Below, piece after piece: positions 41,101 through 49,489 of a stretch of DNA of 64,000 nucleotides (the first letter of the stretch is position 1; every line of letters starts with the position of its first letter). The notes beneath the pieces are model-generated. The model made no database searches. It was given only the letters and a program-made list of their open reading frames with translations, and had not been told where the DNA came from. Source of the stretch: JAKAQB01 sp027320105 (GTDB lineage Bacteria > Actinomycetota > Acidimicrobiia > Acidimicrobiales > Palsa-688); the NCBI GenBank assembly GCA_027320105.1, contig DAHVMA010000004.1:1-64000 (forward strand). The letters run 5' to 3'. The translations under genes and the position numbers were made by a program.

Positions 41101-41558
41101 GGGCGTTGCTCGACACATCGGTGCTCATCGGTGAGCTGCCCCCACTCGACGACGTCGAGGCCGCTATCAGCGTCGCCTCGATCACCGAGTTGCACTTCGG
41201 CGTTCTCGTGTGCGACGACGATGACGAGCGGGCGCGACGCACCGCCAGGCTTGCGGTGGTCGAGGCAACGTTCGATCCGCTGCCTGTAGGCGTCGAGGTC
41301 GCCCGGCTCTGGGGTCAACTCGCCGCCGCGGTGGCCCGTCGGGGTGGCAACCCAAGACGGCGCCAGATCGATCTCGTCATCGCGGCCACCGCGCAGGTGG
41401 AAGGAGTGCCCCTCTTCACCGAGAACGTCGGCGACTTCAAGATCATCGATGACCTGGTCGACGTTCGGCGACTGTCCGACCAGTCGGCGGCCGACATCCG
41501 TGCGGGAGCCGAACCCACCTCCTCGAGGGAAGACATTATGGGGCCATCCGAAGGTTGA
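41097..41558 (+). CDS. vapC: Type II toxin, VapC-like PIN-domain ribonuclease
   Basis: A 153-aa PIN-domain protein. Acidic active-site residues appear in order: LLDTSVLIGE (Asp6), ASITELHFGV (Glu), RQIDLVIAATA (Asp) and TENVGDF (Asp). VapC toxins cut specific tRNA or rRNA. The GTG start overlaps the antitoxin stop by 4 bp. The last 25 residues are longer than in many VapC proteins. Confidence 0.9.
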   Translation: MRALLDTSVLIGELPPLDDVEAAISVASITELHFGVLVCDDDDERARRTARLAVVEATFDPLPVGVEVARLWGQLAAAVARRGGNPRRRQIDLVIAATAQVEGVPLFTENVGDFKIIDDLVDVRRLSDQSAADIRAGAEPTSSREDIMGPSEG

Positions 41559-41785
41559 AGCACCAGCGCAACGCCTGAGTTGATTCGGCAGGGAGGATCG
41601 GGAGGTGCTCCCGACGCCTTCCGCAGCAAGAGCGTCGACGGCTTGCGCCTCCCACAGGTCTCGGCGGCGGCCGAGCGATTCGCCCTGGAGCAGGGACAAT
41701 CGGTCCTGCCCTCGCACCTCCTCGCCGCTCGCCTGACAGGGGCGCAGAACTGAGTCCCTGACCTCGAGATTTTGGACGTCCGGGG

Positions 41786-42145
41786 TTAGGGGAGCCGGTG
41801 CACCCAGTCGAGGTCCCCGGAAGGAGGATGGGCGATCAGGGCCTCGAGCGTGCTCACCAGGTTGGCTGGGTACGAACTGCTGCCCCGGTGATAGCGGCGT
41901 GGGGAGGTGAACACGACGCCGGCGTGGTGCTCGCCGGCGACCGCCCACGCTCGGATGATGCGATCGAAGTCGCGGGCGTTCTCGGTGACCACGGCCTGTC
42001 CGGCGTGAGCCGCTGCTCGCAGGAGCTCCTCGTCGGGCAGAGATGCGAGCACCGGGTCATCGGCTGCGGCGGTCACGTCGTGGCCGGCGGCTCGAAGCCG
42101 GTCGCCGGCCAGGCGGGAGTGGTGCGCGTCGAGGAGGAGCTTCAC
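41786..42145 (-). CDS. DUF5615 PIN-like toxin
   Basis: A 119-aa protein. It begins VKLLLDAHHSRLAGDRLRAAGHD, with the acidic residue after the first strand, and has SLPDEELLRAAAHAGQAVVTENARDFDRI. This is the pattern of the DUF5615 PIN-like family, usually the toxin part of a two-gene module. GTG 42145 overlaps the stop of the upstream small gene. It faces the VapC module tail to tail, separated by about 230 bp. Confidence 0.8.
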   Translation of the reverse strand: MKLLLDAHHSRLAGDRLRAAGHDVTAAADDPVLASLPDEELLRAAAHAGQAVVTENARDFDRIIRAWAVAGEHHAGVVFTSPRRYHRGSSSYPANLVSTLEALIAHPPSGDLDWVHRLP

Positions 42146-42366
42146 CTCGCGAGGAGGTCTTGCTGGCGCCGCCACTGGGCCTCTGCCTGCTTGGCCACGC
42201 TGCGGTTGGCGTCCACCTGGGCGTCGATCTCGTCGGTGAACTCGGCGTAGTAGGCGAGCGCGGCCTCGACGAGGTGGCGGGGAAGCCCGAAGACCTCGAC
42301 CGCCCGGCTGATCCGTTCCGCGGGGGGAACGTCGCCGCCGCCGACGCCTTCGATGACCTCCCACAC
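42142..42366 (-). CDS. Antitoxin partner of the DUF5615 toxin
   Basis: A 74-aa protein from GTG 42366. It reads DVPPAERISRAVEVFGLPRHLVEAALAYYAEFTDEIDAQ and ends in a charged helix (SVAKQAEAQWRRQQDLL). This matches the small proteins that precede DUF5615 toxins; by position it is the antitoxin. Upstream the same frame stays protein-like for about 20 codons (RERVLGAQVWEVIEG) with no start codon before a TGA, so the 5' end may be truncated. The 4-bp overlap with the toxin supports coupling. Confidence 0.65.
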   Translation of the reverse strand: MWEVIEGVGGGDVPPAERISRAVEVFGLPRHLVEAALAYYAEFTDEIDAQVDANRSVAKQAEAQWRRQQDLLAR

Positions 42367-42369
42367 CTG

Positions 42370-42732
42370 AGCTCCGAGGACGCGTTCGCGACCCGCTGGC
42401 GCAGCCAGCCGGTCGCCGACTCAGCCCTCTCCGTCCTCCAGGTCGACGTCGGCGGCCGCAACGGCACCTACCGCTTCTCGGGCCACTCGACGTTCAGGGG
42501 CCAGCCGGTCTCGGTGTACACGATCACCCGGCCGACGGCGACGTTCAAGGGGATGACGATTGTGAATCCACGGGTCGTCGTCTTCGTCAGCAGCGACGGG
42601 CGCATCGTGCGCTACAGCATCACCCAGTCCGAGCTCGGCAAGGCTATGCACTTCCGCTCCAAGCGGGCGACCTCTTGGACCGTGTTCTACGACTTCGGGG
42701 CGAACGTCAGCATCTCGCGACCGGCCACGTGA
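42370..42732 (+). pseudogene. C-terminal fragment of an unidentified, probably exported, protein
   Basis: From about 42370 to TGA 42730-42732 the plus strand encodes a convincing protein end: SALSVLQVDVGGRNGTYRFS, FRGQPVSVYTITRPTATFKG, PRVVVFVSSDGRIVRYSITQ and KRATSWTVFYDFGANVSIS. It looks beta-rich, like a lipoprotein or secreted domain. Upstream, in-frame sequence is only the antisense of the antitoxin gene and has no start. I read it as the 3' remains of a gene broken where the toxin-antitoxin module begins. Confidence 0.5.
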
Positions 42733-43053
42733 GACGGCGGCCCCGCTGTCGAGTTGGGGTTTGACCCCACGGGAGGGCGAACGCAGGGACGTCGATAGGG
42801 GTCGCCGCTGGGCGGTGGCCGACGACGGCTTCGACGACTCAGATCAGTCCCTCGGGGCGGGCACCTCGGCAGCCGGCGGATCCTGGCTCGACGTCCTTCA
42901 CCTCCAGCCCGGCCACCTCAGTCCGGCGTGTGCCTCGCCTCCTTGATCCCCTCGAGCGGCTCCGGTCGCTGCACCTCCCCCACGGTGATGCCGACGCCGA
43001 GAAGGCGGTCGCGGGGGTGGCCGGGGAAAGGTCCCTGCCACCGCCCCCGGTGG
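42733..43053. other. Gap with a small hairpin, no confident gene
   Basis: A short stem TGGGGT-TTG-ACCCCA lies at 42755-42769, 22 bp after the truncated gene's stop, and could be its terminator, though no T run follows. A minus-strand stretch around 42930-43020 (GVGITVGEVQRPEPLEGIKEARH) looks protein-like but has no start or family. Otherwise nothing is seen. Confidence 0.35.
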
Positions 43054-44823
43054 CTATGGCGTAGGCCACCGCCCCCGGTGGCCGGAGGGCATGCCGGCCG
43101 GTTCCTTGCCCACCGGCCGCCGGCCGCCGGCGCGGGGCCGGCGCGCCCGCCGGCCCCGTCGTCGTCGTGCGCTCAGGCCGAGGCCGACGAGCAGCAGGCC
43201 CACGCCGGCCGCCGGCGCTGCCCAGCCGGGCGGGCCCGTGCCAGCGGCCGCCGCCGGGCGGGTGTGCGGCGCCGCCGTCGCAGGGGCGGTGGCCGGTGTC
43301 GTCGGCGGGACCGTGGATGGCGCCGTCGTCGTCGCCGCGGTGGTCGGCGGGACGCTCGTTGACGTGGCCGCCACCGGGAAGGGCGCGTTGACGGTCACCA
43401 CCGCCGGATGGGGGCAGTGCGGCGTGGGTGTCACCGAGACGAGCGGCGCCGCCGCCGGCGCCGGCCCAGCACCCAGCAGGGTGGTCGGGACGGCGTCGGC
43501 CATGGCGGTCTGGCCGGCGGTGTTCGGGTGCAGGTGGTCGCCGGAGTCGTACGGCGGGTACATCTGGGTGGGGTTGCAGGCGCCGTTGTAGACGTTCGCC
43601 ACCACCGCCGCCAGGTTGACCACGACAGGGAACGCCTTGGACGTGAGGATCCAGTGGTTGACCTGCTGGCGGTACTGCTCCATGAGCGGCGTCCAGCCTT
43701 CGCTCCCGGCGCGGGGCAGCAGTGTCACCCCGATGACACCGACGTGAGCAGCCTTGGCCTGGGCGAGGAGGTTGCGGTAGCCGGCGATGACCTGGGCGGC
43801 GGTGGCGCCGAACCACAGGTCGTTGGTCCCGAGCAGCACGACGACGCGGTCCACGCCGGGCAGCCGCAAGGCGGCGGAGATGCGCGTGATGCCGGGCGGC
43901 CCGCCGCCCCCGCCCCGGTACTCGTCGCCGGTCGGCGTGGCGATCGGGGTGAGGGTGTTGGCGGTGATGGACTCGTCGACGACCGACACCCGCTGGTCGC
44001 TCGGCAGCCGCCGCAGGCGCCCGTCGAGGATCTCCGGCCACGGGTCTGTGAGCTGGCAGATGGGGGAGCGCCCGCAGGCCACGTTGAAGCCGTCACTGAT
44101 CGAGTCGCCGATGACGACCGTAGCCTGGTCCGACGGGGTGGCCACCATGACCGCTGACACCCAGCGGTCCCAGGTGGACGGCAGCCGGAACCCGGCGCCA
44201 GACTCCTGCTGCGTGAGGTTGCCGGCGAGATCCGCTCCGTACGACATCGGGCCGGCGTCGTAGTGGGCGGTGACCGCGGCCGTGCCCGGCACGTACACGC
44301 TGACGGCGAGCTGCTCGCCCGCAGTGACGCCGATGGCCGCCGGGTCGCTGGTCGCCGTGGAGCCCGCCGGGATCGTCACCGTCTGCGAGCCGCCGAAGGT
44401 CAACGGCTGGACCGTGCCCGGGACCACCGCCGCGCCCTGCTCGTCCACCGCCACCGTCGCTTCCCCGACGGTGAGGGGGCCGGCGCCGAAGAGGTTGGAC
44501 AGCTGCACCCGCACGGCCGTGCCGCCCGCGCCCAGGGGAACGATCTGGCGGACGGTGGCGTTGGTGGCGGGCCCGGGTGCCCGCCACGCCATGGCGGAGG
44601 TCCATGCGACCACCCAGTGCGCCCCGCCCTGGCCGGCACCCCCCGACGCCCCCGAGACGGCCGACGCCCCCGGTGTCCCGGAGGTGGCGGAGACGCCCGA
44701 CGGGCCGGACACCGAAGCCCCGTTGGAGGCCCCCGAGGCGCTCGTCAGCCACCCGGTCAGGAGTGCGGAGGTGAGGGCGAGTGCCATCAGCGCACCCGCG
44801 GCGCGCCGGCCCCTCACCGCCAT
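43054..44823 (-). CDS. Secreted SGNH-hydrolase (GDSL-type) with C-terminal membrane anchor
   Basis: A 589-aa exported protein. A signal peptide lies at 1-33 (RRAAGALMALALTSALL), then a Ser/Gly linker. A beta domain (70-235) with HWVVAWTSAMAWRAPG precedes the SGNH domain (about 240-455), which has block I VVIGDSISDG, block III VVLLGTNDLWFG and block V DSGDHLHPN. A Pro/Thr-rich stalk (about 485-535), a transmembrane helix (AAGVGLLLVGLGL) and a basic tail suggest cell-surface anchoring. It resembles extracellular esterases acting on plant or cell-wall acyl groups. ATG 44823 has GGAGGTGG upstream; the frame is open further but without signal features. Confidence 0.88.
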   Translation of the reverse strand: MAVRGRRAAGALMALALTSALLTGWLTSASGASNGASVSGPSGVSATSGTPGASAVSGASGGAGQGGAHWVVAWTSAMAWRAPGPATNATVRQIVPLGAGGTAVRVQLSNLFGAGPLTVGEATVAVDEQGAAVVPGTVQPLTFGGSQTVTIPAGSTATSDPAAIGVTAGEQLAVSVYVPGTAAVTAHYDAGPMSYGADLAGNLTQQESGAGFRLPSTWDRWVSAVMVATPSDQATVVIGDSISDGFNVACGRSPICQLTDPWPEILDGRLRRLPSDQRVSVVDESITANTLTPIATPTGDEYRGGGGGPPGITRISAALRLPGVDRVVVLLGTNDLWFGATAAQVIAGYRNLLAQAKAAHVGVIGVTLLPRAGSEGWTPLMEQYRQQVNHWILTSKAFPVVVNLAAVVANVYNGACNPTQMYPPYDSGDHLHPNTAGQTAMADAVPTTLLGAGPAPAAAPLVSVTPTPHCPHPAVVTVNAPFPVAATSTSVPPTTAATTTAPSTVPPTTPATAPATAAPHTRPAAAAGTGPPGWAAPAAGVGLLLVGLGLSARRRRGRRARRPRAGGRRPVGKEPAGMPSGHRGRWPTP

Positions 44824-44987
44824 GGAGCGCCCACCTCCCGACCGGCCCTCGCGGCGGGTGAGCGCTCGACCGTGGGCGTCATCGCCGGACAGCATGGCAA
44901 GCTGCACGAGGCCAGAAGGTCCAACCCTACCATATGTTTCCCTTTTCTTAGCCTTTGGGGCCTCCGCGTCGCGGTACGGGTGGCCTG

Positions 44988-45620
44988 GTGATCCGTCCCC
45001 TGGCACCCCGTGACTGCGGGGAGGCGGCCGCGCTCCACGCCGAGGTGCTTGGCACGGAGTTCATCTCGCGCTTCGGACAGGGATTCCTGCGCTCCTACTA
45101 CCGGGCGTGGATCGACGCTCCGGGCGGCTTGGCGCTGGCCGCGCTCGGCGGTGACGGTCGCCTTACGGGCCTGCTCCTCGGAGCGGTGGACCCCGCCGGT
45201 CACAGCGCGGCCATGGTCCGCAGGCACGGGGCTCGCCTGGCGGTGCGGATGGTGCTCGCCTCGGCCCGCCGGCCCGGACTCGCCGCCACGCTGGTGCGGA
45301 CCCGTGTCGCCCGCTACGCCAGGGGCGTCGCCCGGGCGGTGACGCCGGCCAACGCCGCAGCCGACCCGCCGGCGCGGGTGGGGGAGGTGACGCACTTGCT
45401 CGTGGCCCCGGAGATGCAGGGGGCAGGGATCGGACGGGCGCTGGTCGAGGCCGCCGAGAGTGCCGCCCGGCGTGCCGGCGTGGAGGAGCTGGTGCTCGTG
45501 ACGCCGCCGGACCAGGCGGCGCGCCGCTTCTACGAGCACCTCGGCTGGGAGCCGGCAGGGGAGGTGACGAGCCGCAGCGGCGAGCTGTTCACCCGGTTCC
45601 GCCGGCGCCTGGTGGTGTAG
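44988..45620 (+). CDS. GNAT-family N-acetyltransferase
   Basis: A 210-aa protein. It starts at GTG 44988 with VIRPLAPRDCGEAAALHAEV. The acetyl-CoA-binding region is THLLVAPEMQGAGIGRALVEAAESAARRAG (Q/R-x-x-G-x-G/A), and ELVLVTPPDQAARRFYEHLGWE is the standard C-terminal part. A basic insert of about 45 residues in the middle (ARLAVRMVLASARRPGLAATL) is not part of the core fold. Substrate unknown. It is divergent from the SGNH hydrolase. Confidence 0.85.
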   Translation: MIRPLAPRDCGEAAALHAEVLGTEFISRFGQGFLRSYYRAWIDAPGGLALAALGGDGRLTGLLLGAVDPAGHSAAMVRRHGARLAVRMVLASARRPGLAATLVRTRVARYARGVARAVTPANAAADPPARVGEVTHLLVAPEMQGAGIGRALVEAAESAARRAGVEELVLVTPPDQAARRFYEHLGWEPAGEVTSRSGELFTRFRRRLVV

Positions 45621-45770
45621 GAGAAAGGCGACGCCTCGGGAGTGCCCGGCCGCCCGGGCGTGGAGCGCCTGCCTGGCAGCGGCCCTGCCTTTGAGGCGGG
45701 GCGCCGTCCACGCGCACCCGCCCATCCCGGCTTTCCCGGCGCCAGCCAGCCACTTCCGCCGCGCCAGGGC

Positions 45771-46211
45771 TCAGGCGGGGTTGGAGTAGATCCGGTCCGG
45801 CCGGACGAACACGGCGGTGCGCCGCTGCTCGCGCATCACCCGGTCGTACTCCTCCCAGTCGTCGTGCGCGCCACCAGCGGCGCGGAACACCGATCGTAGG
45901 AGCTCGGGGAGGCGGGAGGGGTCGGCGCCCGGCAGCTCGTCGTCGGGACCGCACAGCTCGACGGAGCCCTCGACGGCCACCCACCGCCACCCGCTCCGGA
46001 AGACGAGCGTGGCGCGGGGGCGCCGGCGGAGGTTGGAGAGCTTGGCGCGACCGTAGGTGACGAACGCGACCGCCGGCTCGCCGCTGACGGGGTGCCGGTG
46101 CACGCCGGCGTTGACGACCGACGCCTGGGCGCTGCCGTTCGCCCGGGTCGTGGTGACCACGGCGAGGTACTGCTCGGCCGCGGCGATGGCGTCGACATCG
46201 GAGAGCTCCAC
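45771..46211 (-). CDS. Pyridoxamine 5'-phosphate oxidase-like flavin/F420-binding protein
   Basis: A 146-aa split-barrel protein. Strands YLAVVTTTRANGSAQASVVNAGV, EPAVAFVTYGRAKLSNLRRRPRATLVF and WRWVAVEGSVELCG match PNPOx-like proteins of the actinobacterial F420 type (Rv1155-like). Such proteins reduce biliverdin or other compounds with F420H2 or FMN; the cofactor cannot be assigned from sequence alone. It converges with the acetyltransferase and diverges from the decarboxylase. Confidence 0.82.
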   Translation of the reverse strand: MELSDVDAIAAAEQYLAVVTTTRANGSAQASVVNAGVHRHPVSGEPAVAFVTYGRAKLSNLRRRPRATLVFRSGWRWVAVEGSVELCGPDDELPGADPSRLPELLRSVFRAAGGAHDDWEEYDRVMREQRRTAVFVRPDRIYSNPA

Positions 46212-46276
46212 AGCCGCACCCTACGCCAGGCGCCGGCGCGGCGGCGTAGCCGACCGGGCCCCTAGGCTCGCACGGC

Positions 46277-47716
46277 ATGGCCCCGGACCCTCGCGACCCG
46301 CTGGAGCTCGCCTCCGACGCGCCACTGTTTGCCGCCTACCTGCGGGCGCTCGCGCGGCGGGGCCCGGGCCAGCACCCGATGATGACCCCCGGCCACAAGG
46401 GGCGCACGGATCTCACCGGGGCGGCCGTCGCCGGGGACGCCGCCCTGTCCGGTGGGGTCGACACCGTCAAGCTGGCCCACGGGTACCTGCTCGACGCGGA
46501 GCGCCGGGCGGCGGAGCTGTGGGGCGCCGATCTCTGCCGGTTCTCGGTCGGCGGCTCGACCCACGGCAACCAGGCCCTCGCCCTCGCCGTCGGCCACCCC
46601 GGCGACGAGGTCGTCGTCAGCCGAACCCTCCACCGCTCGATGCTCCTCGGCCTCGTTCTAGCCGGGTTGCGCCCGGTGTGGGTCCGTCCACGGATCGATC
46701 CTGCTACGGGCCTTCCCGCAGGCGTCGACGCCGCCACCGTGAGCGCGGCACTGCAGGACCACCCCCGGGCGGTCGCCGTGCTGGTCGGGGACCCGTCCTA
46801 CGTGGGGACCCACTCCGAGATCGCCACCCTGGCCGACGCCGCCCACGCCGCCGGCGTCCCGCTCGTCGTCGACGCGGCGTGGGCGGCGCACTTCGGCTTC
46901 CACCCCGACCTCCCGCCGCACGCACTTGCGGCCGGCGCCGACGCCCTCGTGACCAGCGCCCACAAGGTCCTGCCGGCGTACAGCCAGGCGGCGATCGTCC
47001 TCGCCCGCACGGCGCGCCTCGACCCGGACCGGCTGGGGCGCGCCTTCGAGGCGACGTGCACCACCAGCCCCGCCGGTCAGATCCTCGCCAGCATCGACGC
47101 CAGCCGAGCCCTGCTCGAGCGCGACGGCGAGAAGCTCGCCGGCCAGATGCTCGACTCGGTCGCAGCGGCGCGCCGTCGCCTCGCCGACGTGCCCGGCCTC
47201 GGCGTCCTCGAAGGCCCGGGCGTCGACCCCGCGAAGCTTGCCGTCGTGCTCGCCGGGGCGGGTGCCCACGGGGTGGCAGTCGAGGGCGATCTGATCGTTT
47301 CCGGATGCCCCGTGGAGATGGCCGATCGGGACACGATCACGGCCCTCGTGACCATGGCCGACTCACCTGGTGACGTGGAGGCTTTCGGAGAGATCCTCGC
47401 CCAGACCGTCGAAGCTCACCGCGGCGCGCCCCGGCGGATCGCCCCGGCCGCCAGCTGGACGGTGCAAGCGGAGATGGTCGTCACGCCCCGGGAGGCGTTC
47501 TTCGCCGATGCCGAGCGCGTCCCCGCCGCCGACGCCGTCGGGCGGGTCAGCGCCGAGCTCGTCGCGCCCTACCCGCCCGGCATCCCCGTCCTCGCCCCCG
47601 GCGAGCTCGTCACCGCCGAGGCCTTCGACGCCCTCTCGGCGGCGGCCGCCGACGGCATCCGCATCGCCTACGCCGCCGATCCGACGCTGCGGACCCTCGA
47701 CGTCCTACGACGCTGA
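46277..47716 (+). CDS. Orn/Lys/Arg decarboxylase-family PLP enzyme
   Basis: A 479-aa fold-type I PLP enzyme. N-terminal marks are MMTPGHKGRTDL and the SVGGSTHGNQAL loop. The PLP aspartate region is VPLVVDAAWAAHFGFH, the PLP lysine is in LVTSAHKVLPAYSQAA, and the C-terminal domain has VSAELVAPYPPGIPVLAPGE. It would decarboxylate arginine, lysine or ornithine; the short form resembles SpeA-like arginine decarboxylases of Gram-positive bacteria. Position near an agmatinase-like gene (48310-49278) supports arginine to agmatine, by inference. Confidence 0.9.
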   Translation: MAPDPRDPLELASDAPLFAAYLRALARRGPGQHPMMTPGHKGRTDLTGAAVAGDAALSGGVDTVKLAHGYLLDAERRAAELWGADLCRFSVGGSTHGNQALALAVGHPGDEVVVSRTLHRSMLLGLVLAGLRPVWVRPRIDPATGLPAGVDAATVSAALQDHPRAVAVLVGDPSYVGTHSEIATLADAAHAAGVPLVVDAAWAAHFGFHPDLPPHALAAGADALVTSAHKVLPAYSQAAIVLARTARLDPDRLGRAFEATCTTSPAGQILASIDASRALLERDGEKLAGQMLDSVAAARRRLADVPGLGVLEGPGVDPAKLAVVLAGAGAHGVAVEGDLIVSGCPVEMADRDTITALVTMADSPGDVEAFGEILAQTVEAHRGAPRRIAPAASWTVQAEMVVTPREAFFADAERVPAADAVGRVSAELVAPYPPGIPVLAPGELVTAEAFDALSAAAADGIRIAYAADPTLRTLDVLRR

Positions 47717-47763
47717 CGCGCACGTCGGCCGCTGGGCTGGCGTCGCAGCGCCGACCGGGTGCC

Positions 47764-48300
47764 ATGATGGCGGGCATGCCCGTTCAGGCCGGCTGGGAGG
47801 GCCGCTACTTCGAGGACTTCACCGCTGGCGACGTGTACCGCCATCCGCTCGGCCGCACGCTGGGCGAGGCGGACAACACCTGGTTCACGTTGCTCACGAT
47901 GAACACCAACCAGATCCACTTCAACGTCGAGTACGCCCGCCGCTCGGAGCTCAACCGGCCTCTGGTCGTCTCGACCCTCACCCTGGCCCTCGCCGTCGGC
48001 CAGAGCGTCACAGACCTGTCGCAGAACGCCTTCGCCAACCTCGGCTTCGACGAGGTGCGCTTCACCCATCCCGTGTTCGTCGGCGACACCCTCTGGTCGG
48101 AGTCGGTGGTGCTCGACAAGCGGGAGTCGCAGTCCCGCCGCCACGCCGGGATCGTGGGCGTGCGCACCCGGAGCCTCAACCAGCACGGCAACGAGGTCCT
48201 GTCCTTCCGGCGGAGCTTCTACGTCTACAAGCGCGGCGCACCGCAGGCGACCGACGCCTTCCCCGAGCCGGAGCGGCCGATCGACGGCGACCGCGAGTAA
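47764..48300 (+). CDS. MaoC-like dehydratase
   Basis: A 178-aa hotdog-fold protein. The hydratase motif region reads RYFEDFTAGDVYRHPLGRTLGEADN, and MNTNQIHFNVEYA carries the conserved Asn/His of the R-hydratase type. FANLGFDEVRFTHPVFVGDTL and the final RRSFYVYKRG complete the fold. Members hydrate enoyl-CoA or related mesaconyl-type esters. It lies between decarboxylase and agmatinase genes, with a gap of 9 bp to the latter, though a metabolic link is not obvious. Confidence 0.87.
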   Translation: MMAGMPVQAGWEGRYFEDFTAGDVYRHPLGRTLGEADNTWFTLLTMNTNQIHFNVEYARRSELNRPLVVSTLTLALAVGQSVTDLSQNAFANLGFDEVRFTHPVFVGDTLWSESVVLDKRESQSRRHAGIVGVRTRSLNQHGNEVLSFRRSFYVYKRGAPQATDAFPEPERPIDGDRE

Positions 48301-48309
48301 GACTGCGGC

Positions 48310-49278
48310 GTGCCATCCTCGTCCCCGCCTGCCGGCCCCCCGGACGGACGTCGCATCCCCCGCTTTGCCGGCCCCGACACGTTCGGCCGCCTCCCCACCC
48401 TCGACGCGGTCGGGCGGGCCGCGGTCGCGATCGTCGGCATACCGTTCGACTCCGGGGTCTCCTACCGGCCGGGGGCCCGCTTCGGCCCGCAGGCGATCCG
48501 AGCCGGCTCCAAGCTTCTCCGCCCCTACCACCCCGCCCTCGCGGTGCAGCCGTGGGCGGTCCAGCAGGTGGCCGACGCCGGCGACATTCCGGCCAACCCC
48601 TTCTCGATCGCCGAGGCGATCGAGACGATCGCGCATGGCGTCGCCGAGCTGCTCGGACGGGCGGACCACCTGGTCGCGCTCGGCGGCGACCACACCGTCG
48701 CCCTGCCCCTGCTGCGGGCCACCGCCGGCCGGCACGGCCCGGTGGCGCTCGTCCACTTCGACGCCCACCAGGACACCTGGGACACCTACTTCGACGCCCC
48801 CTACACCCACGGCACGCCGTTCCGCCGGGCGGTCGAGGAGGGGGTGCTCGACTTGGACTGCTCAGCCCACGTCGGCACCCGGGGTCCCCTCTACGCGCCC
48901 GACGACCTCCTGGCCGACCACGACCTCGGCTTCGCCACCATCACGACGATCGACGTCGAGGAGCGGGGCGTGGCCGACGCCGTCGCGCGCATCCGGGCGC
49001 GGGTGGGCGAGCGGCCGGTCTACGTGAGCATCGACATAGACGTGCTCGACCCCGCCCACGCACCAGGCACGGGAACCCCCGAACCGGGCGGGTTGACGAG
49101 CCGGGAGCTGATGGCCATCCTGCGCGGCCTCGACGGCATCCGCCTGGTCGGCGCCGACGTGGTGGAGGTGGCCCCCGCCTACGACCACGCCGAACTGACC
49201 GCCCTGGCCGCCGCCAACCTCGTCTACGACCTCACCGGGCTGTTCGCATTGCAGTCGCTCCGGAGGGCCGGCGGGTAG
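48310..49278 (+). CDS. speB: Agmatinase/ureohydrolase family protein
   Basis: A 322-aa ureohydrolase. Manganese-binding motifs are LGGDHTVALPL, VHFDAHQDTWDTYFD and VSIDIDVLDPAHAPGTGTPEPGG. The N-terminal GIPFDSGVSYRPGARFGPQAIR matches agmatinases, which cut agmatine to putrescine and urea. Guanidino-acid hydrolases share these motifs, so the substrate is probable, not certain. The GTG start is 9 bp after the MaoC gene. With the decarboxylase it would form an arginine-to-putrescine route. Confidence 0.88.
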   Translation: MPSSSPPAGPPDGRRIPRFAGPDTFGRLPTLDAVGRAAVAIVGIPFDSGVSYRPGARFGPQAIRAGSKLLRPYHPALAVQPWAVQQVADAGDIPANPFSIAEAIETIAHGVAELLGRADHLVALGGDHTVALPLLRATAGRHGPVALVHFDAHQDTWDTYFDAPYTHGTPFRRAVEEGVLDLDCSAHVGTRGPLYAPDDLLADHDLGFATITTIDVEERGVADAVARIRARVGERPVYVSIDIDVLDPAHAPGTGTPEPGGLTSRELMAILRGLDGIRLVGADVVEVAPAYDHAELTALAAANLVYDLTGLFALQSLRRAGG

Positions 49279-49289
49279 GTCCGGGTTGC

Positions 49290-49322
49290 GGCGTGCGGCC
49301 GGCGTGCGGCCGGCGTGCGGCG
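49290..49322. repeat. 11-bp tandem repeat, three copies
   Basis: GGCGTGCGGCC repeats at 49290-49300, 49301-49311 and, with one change, 49312-49322, right after the agmatinase stop. Non-coding; no role can be assigned. Confidence 0.75.
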
Positions 49323-49370
49323 CGACGATCCGGCAGGATCGGCAAGGTCGGCAACGGGCGATCGCTGCCG

Positions 49371-49421
49371 CGTTGTTTGGGCAGTTGACCGCGATAATCG
49401 CAGACAACTGCCCAAACAACG
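49371..49421. terminator. 17-bp perfect inverted repeat with a nested stem
   Basis: CGTTGTTTGGGCAGTTG (49371-49387) pairs exactly with 49405-49421. The 17-nt loop holds an inner palindrome GCGAT-A-ATCGC (49391-49401). It is AT-richer than its surroundings and lies between two convergent genes, so a two-way terminator is likely. Its size and perfect symmetry would also suit a small mobile or protein-binding repeat. Confidence 0.55.
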
Positions 49422-49469
49422 TGACGGTGCTCGCTTTGGTTGCGCTCAGGACTGATATGCCCTATTTGG

Positions 49470-49487
49470 GCTAGCGCTAGCGCTAGC
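49470..49487. repeat. (GCTAGC)x3
   Basis: Three tandem copies of the palindromic hexamer GCTAGC, ending 2 bp before the stop codon of the minus-strand ATPase gene. Its role is unknown; it may be part of the end of that transcript. Confidence 0.6.
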
Positions 49488-49489
49488 AG

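Noticed and set aside
41559..41785. Protein-like plus-strand stretch between the two toxin genes
   Set aside because: A frame reading SVDGLRLPQVSAAAERFALE ends at 41753 but has no convincing start, ribosome site or family; too weak for a gene call.
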